64,000 nucleotides of DNA, taken from positions 1 to 64,000 of the forward strand of contig JBBDJG010000015.1 in assembly GCA_040880005.1 (NCBI GenBank), given 5' to 3'. The translations under genes were made by a program, and so were the position numbers. This document shows, piece after piece, positions 25,881 through 34,667 of this stretch (positions are counted from its first letter, which is position 1; the number at the start of each line of letters is the position of its first letter). The DNA comes from JBBDJG01 sp040880005 (GTDB lineage Bacteria > Actinomycetota > Thermoleophilia > Solirubrobacterales > JBBDJG01). The notes beneath the pieces are model-generated. The model had not been told where the DNA came from and did not search any database. It saw only the letters and a program-made list of their open reading frames with translations.

Positions 25881-27181
25881 GACCCGGCGACGCCCGCGAA
25901 CGACCCGCCCGCCGCTTCGATCGTCTCGTCGATCTGCCCGTCGGTGTGCGCGAGCGACGGAAACCACGCCTCGAACGGAGACGGCGGCAAATAGATTCCG
26001 CGGGCCAGCATCTCATTGAAGAAGCGCGAGAAGACTTCGGAGTCGGTGTTGCGCGCGTCGTCGTAGCCGGTGACCGGCCGCTCGGTGAAGAACACCGTCA
26101 CAAGACCGCAGACGGCAGTCACGTGAACGGCGACACCCGCGTGCGCCGCCTGTTCGCGCAGTCCGCTCGCCAGCCGTTCAGTCGTACGTTCGAGTCGAGC
26201 GTACGCGGCATGATCGAGCAGCTCGAGCGTGGCCAGGCCCGCGGCGGTCGCGAGCGGGTTGCCCGACAGCGTGCCCGCTTGATAGGTCTCGCCGACCGGT
26301 GCGAGGTGCTCCATCAGTCCCCGCTGTCCGACCACGGCCGCCAGCGGCAGACCCCCGCCGAGGACCTTGCCGAGCATCGTCAGGTCCGCTCGCAGATCGA
26401 GCAGCTCGGCAGCACCGCCGCTTGCCACGCGAAAGCCCGTGACCACCTCGTCGGCGACCAACAGAGCACCGGTGGCATCACAGCGCTTGCGCAGCGACTC
26501 GAGAAATCCGGGGCGAGGCGGTACCACGCCCATGTTGGCCGGGATCGGCTCCGCGATTACGGCTGCCAGCGAGCTGCCCGCCTGTTCGACCGCGCGTTCG
26601 AATCCCTCGTGATCGTTCCACGCCACCACCGTCACCTCGCCCGCCTGCGCTGCGGTTACGCCGGGGGNNNNNNNNNNCCCGAGACCCGAGCCGGCATCGA
26701 CCAGCAGGCCGTCGACGTGACCGTGGTATGCGCCAGCAAACTTGATCACCCTGTCGCGGCCCGTGACCGAACGCGCAAGTCGCAGGGCCGTCATGGCGGC
26801 CTCGGTGCCCGATGAGACCAACCGCACCATCTCCGCACCGGGCACTCGGTCGACGACGCGCTCGGCAAGCTCGACCTCGGCCGCGGTGGACGCTCCGTAG
26901 CTCGTGCCACGCGCAGTGGCCGCCGTAACCGCTTCGACCACCCGTGGGTGAGCGTGTCCTGCGATCAACGGGCCCCATGAGCACACGTAGTCCAGATAGC
27001 TATTGCCATCGACGTCGACCAGCTCAGCGCCGCTGGCCGACTCGATGAAGATCGGTGTGCGACCCACGGCGCGCATCGCCCGCACCGGGCTGTTGACGCC
27101 ACCGACGAGAACGTCGATCGCGCGGTCGTACAGCTCGCGGGAGCGCGCCTCGGCTATCGGCTTAGAACCTTCGATTCCCAA
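25877..27181 (-). CDS. hemL: glutamate-1-semialdehyde 2,1-aminomutase
   Basis: PLP enzyme making 5-aminolevulinate for tetrapyrroles. Motifs: LVGGVNSPVRA, LVSSGTEAAMTALRLAR, KFAGAYHGHVDG, and the PLP-Lys block TMLGKVLGGGLPLAAV. TTG 27181 gives about 434 residues and overlaps the upstream gene by 28 bases. Ten N at 26668-26677 interrupt the GSGL...PGVT loop; frame is kept, but about three residues expected from the family are missing, so the N run underestimates the gap. Confidence 0.95.
   Translation of the reverse strand: MGIEGSKPIAEARSRELYDRAIDVLVGGVNSPVRAMRAVGRTPIFIESASGAELVDVDGNSYLDYVCSWGPLIAGHAHPRVVEAVTAATARGTSYGASTAAEVELAERVVDRVPGAEMVRLVSSGTEAAMTALRLARSVTGRDRVIKFAGAYHGHVDGLLVDAGSGLGXXXXPGVTAAQAGEVTVVAWNDHEGFERAVEQAGSSLAAVIAEPIPANMGVVPPRPGFLESLRKRCDATGALLVADEVVTGFRVASGGAAELLDLRADLTMLGKVLGGGLPLAAVVGQRGLMEHLAPVGETYQAGTLSGNPLATAAGLATLELLDHAAYARLERTTERLASGLREQAAHAGVAVHVTAVCGLVTVFFTERPVTGYDDARNTDSEVFSRFFNEMLARGIYLPPSPFEAWFPSLAHTDGQIDETIEAAGGSFAGVAGS
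26668..26677. other. assembly gap of 10 N inside hemL
   Basis: Ten ambiguous bases flanked by GGGGG and CCCC on the plus strand. Such short N runs mark unresolved GC-rich sequence; the true length is unknown. Confidence 0.95.
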
Positions 27182-28257
27182 GCGGCGTAGTCCGCAGTGA
27201 AGTAGCGCAGCCGCACTTTCTTGTATTCCGTCGAGGAGTACAGCGTCGCGCGGCCGTCTCCCGTCAGCCCGCACACCGTTGCCACGCCGTCCAGCACCGC
27301 ATCGCATTCCTGCTTGGAGCGCCCGTGCGCCATCGTGAACACGCTGTATGGCCAGTCGGCGTAGGTCGGCCGTTGATAGCAATGCGAAATTCCGCGCACC
27401 GCCGCCATCCGCGGACCCAATTCCGCCACCTGCTCCGCAGGCACGCTCCAAACGCCCATTCCGTTCGCCGAGAAGCCGGCGCGGCGATGAAAGAGTATTG
27501 CGGCGACGCGGCGCAGCGCCCGGCGCTCGATCATCTTCCGGCCATGCTCGAGCACCTGCTCGACGCTCACACCGAGCTTCGTGGCGCACGGCGCGTACGC
27601 ATCCGAGCGCACCTCCATCGGGCCCTGGAGCGCGCGAATGTAGGCGATGTCGAACTCGTCGAGCGACACGGGCTCCCTCGGCAGCGGCTTGGTCGCCTCC
27701 GCCGCCGCGGCGAGAGCGTCGGTGCCCTTCTCCATCTCGAGGTTCATGCTGATCTTGAACATCGTGATTGTCGGGAGCTGGCGCATCGAGGACGCGCCGC
27801 AGCGCTTCCCCAGCACCTCGAGCGTGCCCTCGAGCCCGAGTTTCGAGTCGGGCGGCGTGGCGATCGTGAACCAGAGGTTGAACTCGTGGTTGCGAAGGTA
27901 ATTGTGAGACACACCGGGGTGCTCGTTGATGACCGCGGCCGCGCGATGGGGATGTGACGCATCGACCTTGGCCGCGACGAGCATCGAGCTGTAGCCGAGC
28001 GCGGGCGTGTCGAAGATCGGAGTTATCTCCCGGATGATGCGTTGATCGAGCAAACGTTGGGTGCGATCCAGCACCTCGCGCTCGTCCATGCCCGCAAGCT
28101 CGCCGACGATCGCGAATGGGCGCTCGTCGAGAGGAAACTTCGACTGCAGCAGGTTGAGCAGCTGCTTGTCGGTGTCGTCCAGCGCTATCGCCGCGCCATC
28201 CGCGCGCGCTCGGGCCTTGGACGCGGCCTCGGGTGGCCCCTCTACCCGGGAAGCCAT
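27154..28257 (-). CDS. fused siroheme decarboxylase-like protein (AhbA-AhbB type, Lrp/AsnC fold)
   Basis: 367 residues in two similar halves, each a winged helix plus AsnC-like domain. Half one has LLNLLQSKFPLDERPFAIVGELAG and HPGVSHNYLRNHEFNLWFTIA; half two has FDIAYIRALQGPMEV, HRRAGFSANGMGVW and ISHCYQRPTYADWPYSVFTMAHG. The SHNYxRxHxFNLWF and HCYxRPxYxDWPYxxFTM blocks are diagnostic of siroheme decarboxylases, which are usually separate AhbA and AhbB (NirDL/GH) chains. Lying between hemB and hemL, a tetrapyrrole enzyme is far likelier than a transcription regulator. ATG 28257 is used. Confidence 0.8.
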   Translation of the reverse strand: MASRVEGPPEAASKARARADGAAIALDDTDKQLLNLLQSKFPLDERPFAIVGELAGMDEREVLDRTQRLLDQRIIREITPIFDTPALGYSSMLVAAKVDASHPHRAAAVINEHPGVSHNYLRNHEFNLWFTIATPPDSKLGLEGTLEVLGKRCGASSMRQLPTITMFKISMNLEMEKGTDALAAAAEATKPLPREPVSLDEFDIAYIRALQGPMEVRSDAYAPCATKLGVSVEQVLEHGRKMIERRALRRVAAILFHRRAGFSANGMGVWSVPAEQVAELGPRMAAVRGISHCYQRPTYADWPYSVFTMAHGRSKQECDAVLDGVATVCGLTGDGRATLYSSTEYKKVRLRYFTADYAAWESKVLSR

Positions 28258-29228
28258 CCGGCGGCCTCCTTGGCGTGGTAGGTGACGATCGCGTCGGCGC
28301 CCGCTCGCCTGATCGCGGTCAGCGTCTCGAGAATCGCCTGGCGCTCGTCGATCCACCCGTTGGCAGCCGCCGCCTTCAACATCGCGTACTCGCCCGACAC
28401 GTTGTAGGCGGCGACGGGCGCCCGCACCGCTTCGCGAACGCGGGCGATAACGTCGAGGTACGGCAAGGCGGGTTTGACCATCACGATGTCCGCTCCCTCC
28501 TCGACGTCGATCACGGCTTCGCGCACTGCCTCGCGCGGGTTGGCGGGATCCATCTGGTACCCGCGCCGATCGCCGAACTCGGGCCTCGATTCGGCGGCCT
28601 CGCGGAACGGCCCGTAAAAGGCGGATGCGAACTTCGCGCTGTAGGCGATGATCGGAAGCTCGGCGAACCCTTCCGAGTCGAGCTGCGAGCGAATCGTCGC
28701 TACGCGCCCGTCCATCATGTCGGAGGGAGCAACGGCGTCCGCACCCGCTTCGGCATGCGAGATCGCGGTCTTGGCCAGCAGCTCGAGCGTCGAGTCGTTA
28801 TCGACCTCCCCGTCGGAACGCACGACGCCGCAGTGCCCGTGCGACATGTATTCGCACAAGCAAACGTCGGTGATCACGAGCAGCTCGGGGGCCGCCTGCT
28901 TGATCGCACGCACCGCGAGCTGGACTATCCCCTCGTCGTCGTAGGCGCCGGAGGCAGCGTCGTCCTTGTCGGCCGGAACTCCGAACAGCAGCACTGCGGG
29001 AATGCCGAGCTGCGCGATCTGAGTCGCCTCCGACGCCAGATGCGAGATCGTCAACCGCTCGATTCCCGGCATCGACGCGACCGGCTCACGCCGGTCCGAG
29101 CCGGCGATCACGAACAGCGGGTAGATCAGGTGGCCCGCCGAGAGATCGGTCTCGCGCACCAAGCCGCGCAGGCCGCCTGTCTTTCGCAGCCGTCGTAGCC
29201 GCGTAGCCGGAAACGCCATGCCCTCCAT
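28242..29228 (-). CDS. hemB: porphobilinogen synthase (delta-aminolevulinate dehydratase)
   Basis: Condenses two 5-aminolevulinates to porphobilinogen. Zinc-type metal site DVCLCEYMSHGHCG, Schiff-base Lys in IAYSAKFASAFYGPFREA, second active Lys in IVMVKPALPYLD, and YNVSGEYAMLKAA. 328 residues. First gene of the run hemB-AhbAB-hemL-orphan-qcrABC. Its end overlaps the next gene by 16 bases. Confidence 0.97.
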   Translation of the reverse strand: MEGMAFPATRLRRLRKTGGLRGLVRETDLSAGHLIYPLFVIAGSDRREPVASMPGIERLTISHLASEATQIAQLGIPAVLLFGVPADKDDAASGAYDDEGIVQLAVRAIKQAAPELLVITDVCLCEYMSHGHCGVVRSDGEVDNDSTLELLAKTAISHAEAGADAVAPSDMMDGRVATIRSQLDSEGFAELPIIAYSAKFASAFYGPFREAAESRPEFGDRRGYQMDPANPREAVREAVIDVEEGADIVMVKPALPYLDVIARVREAVRAPVAAYNVSGEYAMLKAAAANGWIDERQAILETLTAIRRAGADAIVTYHAKEAAGWLPG

Positions 29229-29246
29229 TCTACGGAGAGAGTTATG

Positions 29247-30587
29247 TCAGGGGCGATCGAAGCGACGCAAGGCGACCCGCGCGAGCGCTCCGTAGCCGAT
29301 TGCGAGCGCAGCCAGGTGCGCCATCGGGCCGAACAGGCCGCCGCTGCCGTACAGAGCCGCGTTCATGGCGCTCACTGTCGGCTTGAACGGAAATGCGGCC
29401 GACACCACGCGCGTCAGGTCGTAGAGCGTCGAGCTGAGGACGCCCGAGGGCACCAGGGCCAGGAACGCGACCGGCAGCAGCAGGGTCAGTGCGAGCAACG
29501 AGGCGGCCGAGGGGTCGCGAGCGAGCGCGCCAACCGCAGCGCCGAAGGTCGCAAAGGCGAGTGCCGCGACGAGCAGTGCGGCCAGCCAGAGCGGAAAGCG
29601 CTGCCATTCCAGCGAGACGAAGAAGCTCAGCACGACGAGCATCACGAGCACGACGGCGACCGAGCAGCAAACCGCCAGCACGACCTTTTCCGCCAGAAGG
29701 CCGGCCTTGGTGACCGGTCCCCGCACGAGCCGCCCGAACGTATTCTCGTCGCGTTCGAGCGCCAGCGAGGCCGACGCGAGCAACATCGTCACGAGCATCA
29801 ACGAGACGGCGGCCGCCACCGCGGCGGCGAATGTCGTCAGGGGAACCTTCGATCCCTTGATCACGGTCTTATCGACCTTGATCGGCTCGCTGATCGACTC
29901 CAGCGCCCGGTTGACCAGGCCGAAGTTCTGCTGGGCGAGGCGGTTGAAGCGAACCACCTGGTCGAGCTTCGCCCGGGCCGGCGAGCCGCGGGGCAGCTCG
30001 CTGCGCGCAGCGCTCACGATCGAGCCAACCTTCTCGAGGCCGAGCACGTTGAACGTGTTGCCGAGGATCTCAACGCTGCCTCCGCTGAGCACCAGGTTGA
30101 GATACTCGATCGTCGTGTCGGTGAGCGCTTGTGAGATGCGCTGGTTCGCATTTGCGAGCACGCTGACGATCGTGTCGTCCACGAGTCGCGCCTTGAGCGG
30201 GTCCTCTTCGTTGACGATCACCTCGACGGTGGGTTGCTCGACGGTTGACTCGAGCTTCGACGCGGTGTCCTCCGGGATGATCAGAGCACCGAGTGCGTCT
30301 CCGTCGCGAACGAGTTTCTCCGCCTGCGCGCGAGAGCGCACGTTGATCGGGTCCACGTGCTCGTCGAGCTCCTCCTTGGCACCGATCAGGTCGAAGTTCT
30401 CGCCGCCGATCGACAGCTTCTGGTCGGGCGGCAGGTCGTTGACGAAGGCGATCTTGGGTCGTTCTGGCCCGCGACTGAGCGAGAGCCCGATCAGCAGCGC
30501 CACCACGATCGGGTACACGACGAGCAGCACCGCCAGCAGAGGGGAACGCCTCAGTATGCGGAGGTCTTTTGCCAGCAGCCAGCGCAA
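29247..30587 (-). CDS. ABC-2 type exporter permease
   Basis: Membrane partner of the ATPase at 30760. The 446 residues start RWLLAKDLRILRRSPLLAVLLVVYPIVVALLIG (first helix). A large extracytoplasmic domain of about 200 residues follows (DLIGAKEELDEHV, GALIIPEDTASKLES), then five or six helices at the C-terminus. This is the ABC2_membrane_3/YhgE-like layout. TTG 30587 is preceded by GAGG, which directly abuts the structured element at 30597. Substrate unknown. Confidence 0.85.
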   Translation of the reverse strand: MRWLLAKDLRILRRSPLLAVLLVVYPIVVALLIGLSLSRGPERPKIAFVNDLPPDQKLSIGGENFDLIGAKEELDEHVDPINVRSRAQAEKLVRDGDALGALIIPEDTASKLESTVEQPTVEVIVNEEDPLKARLVDDTIVSVLANANQRISQALTDTTIEYLNLVLSGGSVEILGNTFNVLGLEKVGSIVSAARSELPRGSPARAKLDQVVRFNRLAQQNFGLVNRALESISEPIKVDKTVIKGSKVPLTTFAAAVAAAVSLMLVTMLLASASLALERDENTFGRLVRGPVTKAGLLAEKVVLAVCCSVAVVLVMLVVLSFFVSLEWQRFPLWLAALLVAALAFATFGAAVGALARDPSAASLLALTLLLPVAFLALVPSGVLSSTLYDLTRVVSAAFPFKPTVSAMNAALYGSGGLFGPMAHLAALAIGYGALARVALRRFDRP

Positions 30588-30596
30588 CGCGGCCTC

Positions 30597-30761
30597 AGAT
30601 GATCGATTCCGAATCCGCGTGCCCGCGGGGGCGCGAGAATCGAGCTGGACGAGGACGCAGGACGAAGCCAATGCTGGTTGCATTGGCGAGTCCGAGGACG
30701 AAGTTCCGGCGAAGATTCGCAGCGTCTTCCGGGGGCACGGGGAGTTTGGAATCGATCATCT
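30597..30761 (+). repeat. structured palindromic element, copy A
   Basis: 165 bp between the ATPase stop and the permease start, core on the plus strand against minus-strand genes. Terminal repeats AGATGATCGATTCC are perfect inverses; the arms extend to about 35 bases with a few bulges. Core: GCGAGAATCGAG, CGAGGACGCAGGAC, apical stem GCCAATGC-TGGTT-GCATTGGC, then CGAGGACGAAG and GAAGATTCGCAGC. It overlaps the ATPase stop codon. The arm sequence differs from copies B, C and E but still pairs with itself. Confidence 0.75.
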
Positions 30762-31503
30762 AATGACCCTGCTGCTGGAGAAAGCCGACGAACGTGGCCT
30801 CGAAGTCCGGGTAGCCGGTTTCGGGGTCCTTCGCCGGGACGATCCGCTCCAGCTCCTGCGGGCTGCCCCAAAACAGACGCTCACCGTCGGCCAGAACGAG
30901 CACCCGATCCGCATAGCGCTCGGCCTCGGAAACCACGTGGGTCGAATAGACGACGCCCGCTCCCTGCTCCGAGAGCTGCTTGATGAACTCCCACAGCTTC
31001 GACCGCTGGCGCGGATCGAGCGACGACGTGGGCTCGTCGAGCAGCAGCAGCGACGGGGACGAAAGCACGCCGATCGCGATGTTGAGCCGCTGCTGGTTGC
31101 CGCCCGACAGATGGCGGGCCTGCTCGGCGGCGCGCTCCTCCAAGCCGGTCTGGGCAAGCATGCGCTCGACCGCGCCGTCGATGTCGGAGACCCGCTCGAG
31201 GCGCGCGAACAGGCGGAGGTTCTCGGCGACGGTCAGCTTGCGGTAGATCGCGGGCTGCTGGGGGACCCAGCCGATGTCCCGGCTGTTGGCCGCGGGCGTA
31301 TTTGTCTCAATCGTGCCGGAGTCTGGTCGCTGGATTCCGGCGAGAATCGTCAGCAGTGTGGTCTTACCGGCTCCGTTGGGCCCGATGCAGGCAACCAACT
31401 CACCGGGTCGCACCGTCAGCGAGACAGCTTGTAGCGCGAGCCAGTCGCCGTAGCTCTTGCGAATGTCGGCTGCTTCGAGGACGGGTGCCAAGGTCGCTGC
31501 CAC
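30760..31503 (-). CDS. ABC transporter ATP-binding protein
   Basis: Energises the permease encoded downstream. Walker A is GPNGAGKTT, Q-loop in VPQQPAIYRKLTVAENL, signature LSGGNQQRLNIAIGVL, Walker B LLLLDEPTSSLDP, and H-loop STHVV. 247 residues from GTG 31503; TTG 31491 is an alternative. The divergent ymdB starts only 9 bases away from the GTG, so promoters must overlap or the TTG is used. The stop codon lies in the edge of element A. Confidence 0.92.
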   Translation of the reverse strand: MAATLAPVLEAADIRKSYGDWLALQAVSLTVRPGELVACIGPNGAGKTTLLTILAGIQRPDSGTIETNTPAANSRDIGWVPQQPAIYRKLTVAENLRLFARLERVSDIDGAVERMLAQTGLEERAAEQARHLSGGNQQRLNIAIGVLSSPSLLLLDEPTSSLDPRQRSKLWEFIKQLSEQGAGVVYSTHVVSEAERYADRVLVLADGERLFWGSPQELERIVPAKDPETGYPDFEATFVGFLQQQGH

Positions 31504-31512
31504 GTCCGTATT

Positions 31513-32310
31513 ATGCGCGTCATGGCCGCGCGACGACTGCTGTTCCTGGGAGATGTCGTCGGAGAGCCGGGGCGCAGCGCCGTGATCGATCGCCTGCCGG
31601 CACTGCGCGACCGCTTCGAGCCGGAGCTGGTGGTGGTCAACGGCGAGAACGCGGCCGGCGGTCTCGGAATCACGGAACGGCTCGCCCGCAAGCTGCTCGA
31701 CTCCGGGGTGGACGTGATCACGACCGGCAACCACGTCTACAAGCACGCGGACGTGTACGAGTTCCTCGACCGCAGCGACCGCATCGTGCGGCCGGCCAAC
31801 TACCTGGAAAGCAATCCCGGGCGCGGCTGGACGATCATCGAGCGCGAGGGAACGCGCTGGGCGATCGTGAACCTGGCGGGGAACGTGTTCCTGCAGCACG
31901 CGCTCTCACCCTTCCACGTCGCCGACCGGCTGCTGGCCCAGCTGCGCGAGCGCGCCGATCTGATCGTGGTCGACTTCCATGCCGAGGCCACGAGCGAGAA
32001 GGTCGCGATGGGATGGCATCTGGACGGGCGTGTGGCGGCCGTGCTCGGCACGCACACGCACGTGCCGACCAACGACGCGCGCGTGCTCCCCGGCGGCACG
32101 GCCTACGTGTCCGACGTCGGCATGACCGGCGCGCGCGGCGGCGTGATCGGCGTGCGCAAGGAGCAGATCCTGGAGCGCTTCCTGACGCAGATGCCGATCA
32201 AGTTCGAAACCGCCACCGATGACGTGTGGATCATGGGCTGCGTGGTGCAGGCGCGCTCGGATGGGCTGGCGGAGTCAATCGAGCCTGTGATGGAGCCGAT
32301 CCAGGGCTGA
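31513..32310 (+). CDS. ymdB: YmdB-family metallophosphoesterase
   Basis: Calcineurin-like phosphodiesterase; Bacillus YmdB hydrolyses 2',3'-cyclic AMP. Two-metal site residues are in FLGDVVGEPGR, NGENAAGG, TGNHVY, DFHAEATSEK and GTHTHVPTND, followed by GGTAYVSDVGMTG. 265 residues, normal. In many genomes it lies downstream of rny, which is not present here. It is convergent with, and overlaps, the glycosyltransferase-like gene by 80 bases. Confidence 0.94.
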   Translation: MRVMAARRLLFLGDVVGEPGRSAVIDRLPALRDRFEPELVVVNGENAAGGLGITERLARKLLDSGVDVITTGNHVYKHADVYEFLDRSDRIVRPANYLESNPGRGWTIIEREGTRWAIVNLAGNVFLQHALSPFHVADRLLAQLRERADLIVVDFHAEATSEKVAMGWHLDGRVAAVLGTHTHVPTNDARVLPGGTAYVSDVGMTGARGGVIGVRKEQILERFLTQMPIKFETATDDVWIMGCVVQARSDGLAESIEPVMEPIQG

Positions 32311-33814
32311 CGGCTTCGCGGGCGAGCAGCGCGATCAGAGCAAACGGCAGCCACCAGACGATGTAGAGGTAGAACCAGTGGGTGAACGTGATCTGCAACC
32401 CGATCATCACCGCCGCCCCCAGCGCCGCGAGCTGAATCGCGCTCTTGCGAGCCGGCCACAGCGCAACCAGCAGGGCCAGTCCGGCAGCGAGCAGCTTGGC
32501 GATCGTCTGTAGCCAGTCGAGCCCGGGATACTGGCCCCAGATGCTGAAGGGTGAATGACGGCCGAGCTGGTACCCGATCGTCCGATCCCAGATCTCACGC
32601 GCGCCGTCGCTTGGGATCTCCGGCAGTGTCACGACGGCGAGCGTCAGCGCGAACGTCGCACCAAATGCAAGCATGTCACGCAGGCGCCGGCGTTCGTAAC
32701 TCGCGAACAGCGGGGCGAGCGCCAGCGGGGCAAACTTCGTCGCCGTTGCAAGCGCGAGCAACACCCCACGCGCCAGTGGTTTCGAGGCGGCAAGGAACGT
32801 GAACACCAGCAGCGCCGCCAAGAGTGAATCGTTGGCATTCGAGTTCATCGCGTAGAGGGTGTAGGGAAACGCAGTCCAAGCGAAGGCGAGCGAGATTCCC
32901 AGGGCAGTCCCCTCACGTCCGTTGCGCAGTCGCCGTCCGATCATCAAGAGGCCCGCTATCACCGCGAGGTCGAACAAGATCGACGCCGCATGCGCAGCGG
33001 GCAGGCCGTCCCAGCGGCCGGACCATGGCAACGCCAGCTCGAAGGGGACGTAGGCGTAGTAGTTGACCGGTCCGTAGGTGTCACCCGAACGATTGTCCGA
33101 CGGGAAGCTCCCGTAGAGCGAGTCGCCTTGCTCTATGCGATCGGCGCCGATCACGCCCGAATAGCCGACGTCGATCACGTTCGAGTCGGAGACATTGAGC
33201 CCGATGCGAAACCCGATCAAGAAGACGAGCAGCAGGGCCAGGTACGTGACGGGGAGGGAGGGTCGCCACGGCAGCGGCGATTCGGCCCCGCGCCGTGCGT
33301 TGGCGAGCACGATCATGCGCACCAGCAGATAGACCAGCACCGGATAGACGAGTGGCGCCGAGACGTCTATCTCGCCGCGATTGAAGAAGTACTGGGAAAC
33401 GGAGAACGCCAGCAGCATAAGCAGGTCGAGATGCTCGACTCGCAGCGGCCGGCGCCGGTCGAACAGCCCGAACAGGAACAGCATCATCAACGGTAGCCAG
33501 ACGTAAGGTGCGCTGATCTTGCGTCCGAACGCGCCCTCGACGCCGCGCGCCATCTTCCAGGCAACCTGCGGACCGGTCCAGACTTCGGTCGCTCGACCAC
33601 GACGCTCGTCGACGACCACCTGCGCCACCTCCCGTGAGCGATCGAGGTAACTCACCCGCCAGATGCGCGAGCCCTTGGCTTGGGCCTGCACCGTAAAGCC
33701 GGGATGGTCGCCCAGCTCTTCGCGCACCTTGGGCACACGGTCCGCGATCGCGATCGCCTCGCGCTCGGACAGCGTGTGGGCGGGCGAAGGCGCCGCGCGC
33801 GCAGGCGACGGCAT
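32231..33814 (-). CDS. multi-pass membrane protein, GT-C glycosyltransferase-like, with N-terminal PepSY-like domain
   Basis: About 527 residues from the first in-frame ATG. A soluble N-terminal domain (SEREAIAIADRVPKVREEL ... WRVSYLDRSREVAQVVVDER) resembles PepSY. Roughly ten membrane helices follow, with a mannosyltransferase-like loop (YGPVNYYAYVPFEL, TKFAPLALAPLF). In-frame sequence just upstream of the ATG encodes PLLGIALAICALASMPSPARA, a good signal peptide. The true start is therefore probably further up, perhaps a CTG at 33853, because the PepSY part should be exported. The 3' end overlaps ymdB by 80 bases. Confidence 0.72.
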   Translation of the reverse strand: MPSPARAAPSPAHTLSEREAIAIADRVPKVREELGDHPGFTVQAQAKGSRIWRVSYLDRSREVAQVVVDERRGRATEVWTGPQVAWKMARGVEGAFGRKISAPYVWLPLMMLFLFGLFDRRRPLRVEHLDLLMLLAFSVSQYFFNRGEIDVSAPLVYPVLVYLLVRMIVLANARRGAESPLPWRPSLPVTYLALLLVFLIGFRIGLNVSDSNVIDVGYSGVIGADRIEQGDSLYGSFPSDNRSGDTYGPVNYYAYVPFELALPWSGRWDGLPAAHAASILFDLAVIAGLLMIGRRLRNGREGTALGISLAFAWTAFPYTLYAMNSNANDSLLAALLVFTFLAASKPLARGVLLALATATKFAPLALAPLFASYERRRLRDMLAFGATFALTLAVVTLPEIPSDGAREIWDRTIGYQLGRHSPFSIWGQYPGLDWLQTIAKLLAAGLALLVALWPARKSAIQLAALGAAVMIGLQITFTHWFYLYIVWWLPFALIALLAREAVSPGSAPSQARLTPPAHPSAPAPRSP

Positions 33815-33882
33815 CGAAGCCAGAGCGCAAATCGCGAGCGCGATCCCAAGCAGCGGTGCGCGCGCCGCGCGCGCGTGCGCGA

Positions 33883-34380
33883 CTACGGGCGATCGACGCT
33901 CGAGTGGTGGCGGAAGCTCCAGAGCTTGTTTCCGATGAAGTTGAGCGGTGTTGCCGCGGCGATCGCAATCGCCTGGGCCGGGATCTCCGGAAGGCCAGCA
34001 TCGTTGACCAACAGTCTCAGGACGAGCAGGTTGAAGCCGAACGCCAGCAGGCTGACGACGAAGAAGCGGGCTGCCTGAAAGCCCGCGTGCCCCTCGCCGG
34101 CCTTGAACGTCCAGTACCGATTCCACAGGAAGTTGTTCGAGACCGCGACCACAAAGGCCGCCGCGGCGGCCAACAGGTAGTAGACATCGAAGACTTCGAC
34201 CAACAGCGCGAACACCGCGAGGTTGACGACGTAGCCGCTCGCGCCGACAACGGAGAACTTCACCAGCTGCACCCAGTTGGCGGGCTTGCGCAACCCGTGG
34301 AAGACGCGTTGCGCGTGGCCGCCGGCGGCGGCGCGGCCATCCGGGTCAGCTCGCTGCTCGATTTCTTCGACGTTGCTCAA
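33883..34380 (-). CDS. GtrA-family membrane protein
   Basis: Four-helix protein of the GtrA/DPMS family, thought to flip or help handle polyprenyl-phosphate sugars. QLVKFSVVGASGYVVNLAVFALL opens the domain; FLWNRYWTF and FIGNKLWSFR are the two conserved Asn-Lys/Arg-Trp-x-F motifs. 165 residues. TTG 34380 overlaps the acylphosphatase stop as TTGA. It sits beside a GT-C-like protein, consistent with lipid-linked sugar transfer. Confidence 0.9.
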   Translation of the reverse strand: MSNVEEIEQRADPDGRAAAGGHAQRVFHGLRKPANWVQLVKFSVVGASGYVVNLAVFALLVEVFDVYYLLAAAAAFVVAVSNNFLWNRYWTFKAGEGHAGFQAARFFVVSLLAFGFNLLVLRLLVNDAGLPEIPAQAIAIAAATPLNFIGNKLWSFRHHSSVDRP

Positions 34381-34667
34381 GCGCTCTCTACCCGGAATCC
34401 TTCCACGCCTCGAGGTTGCTCGTGGTTGACGTCAATACGATCGACGCGTGCTCCGTGCGGGCCGCGGCGACAGAACTCGACGACGCGCTCGACGGCATGC
34501 GGTGGCCCTTCGAGGACGACCTCGACCGATCCGTCGGCAAGATTGCGAACCGAGCCGGCCACCGCGTCGCGCTGTGCGACGCGACGTGTGGAATCGCGGA
34601 AGAACACCCCCTGGACGAGACCGGACACGATCACGCGTCGCCGGATGCACGAGGGGTCATCGGCCAT
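34377..34667 (-). CDS. acyP: acylphosphatase
   Basis: Small enzyme that hydrolyses acyl phosphates. 96 residues with the active-site VSGLVQGVFFRDSTRRVA (catalytic Arg) and GSVRNLADGSVEVVLEG (catalytic Asn). The usual GVGFR reads GVFFR. ATG 34667 overlaps the phosphodiesterase end by 11 bases. Confidence 0.94.
   Translation of the reverse strand: MADDPSCIRRRVIVSGLVQGVFFRDSTRRVAQRDAVAGSVRNLADGSVEVVLEGPPHAVERVVEFCRRGPHGARVDRIDVNHEQPRGVEGFRVESA

Noticed and set aside
27154..28257. Annotation as an Lrp/AsnC transcriptional regulator
   Set aside because: The SHNYxRxHxFNLWF and HCYxRP blocks and the heme-gene context fit siroheme decarboxylase better, though a sensor role cannot be excluded.
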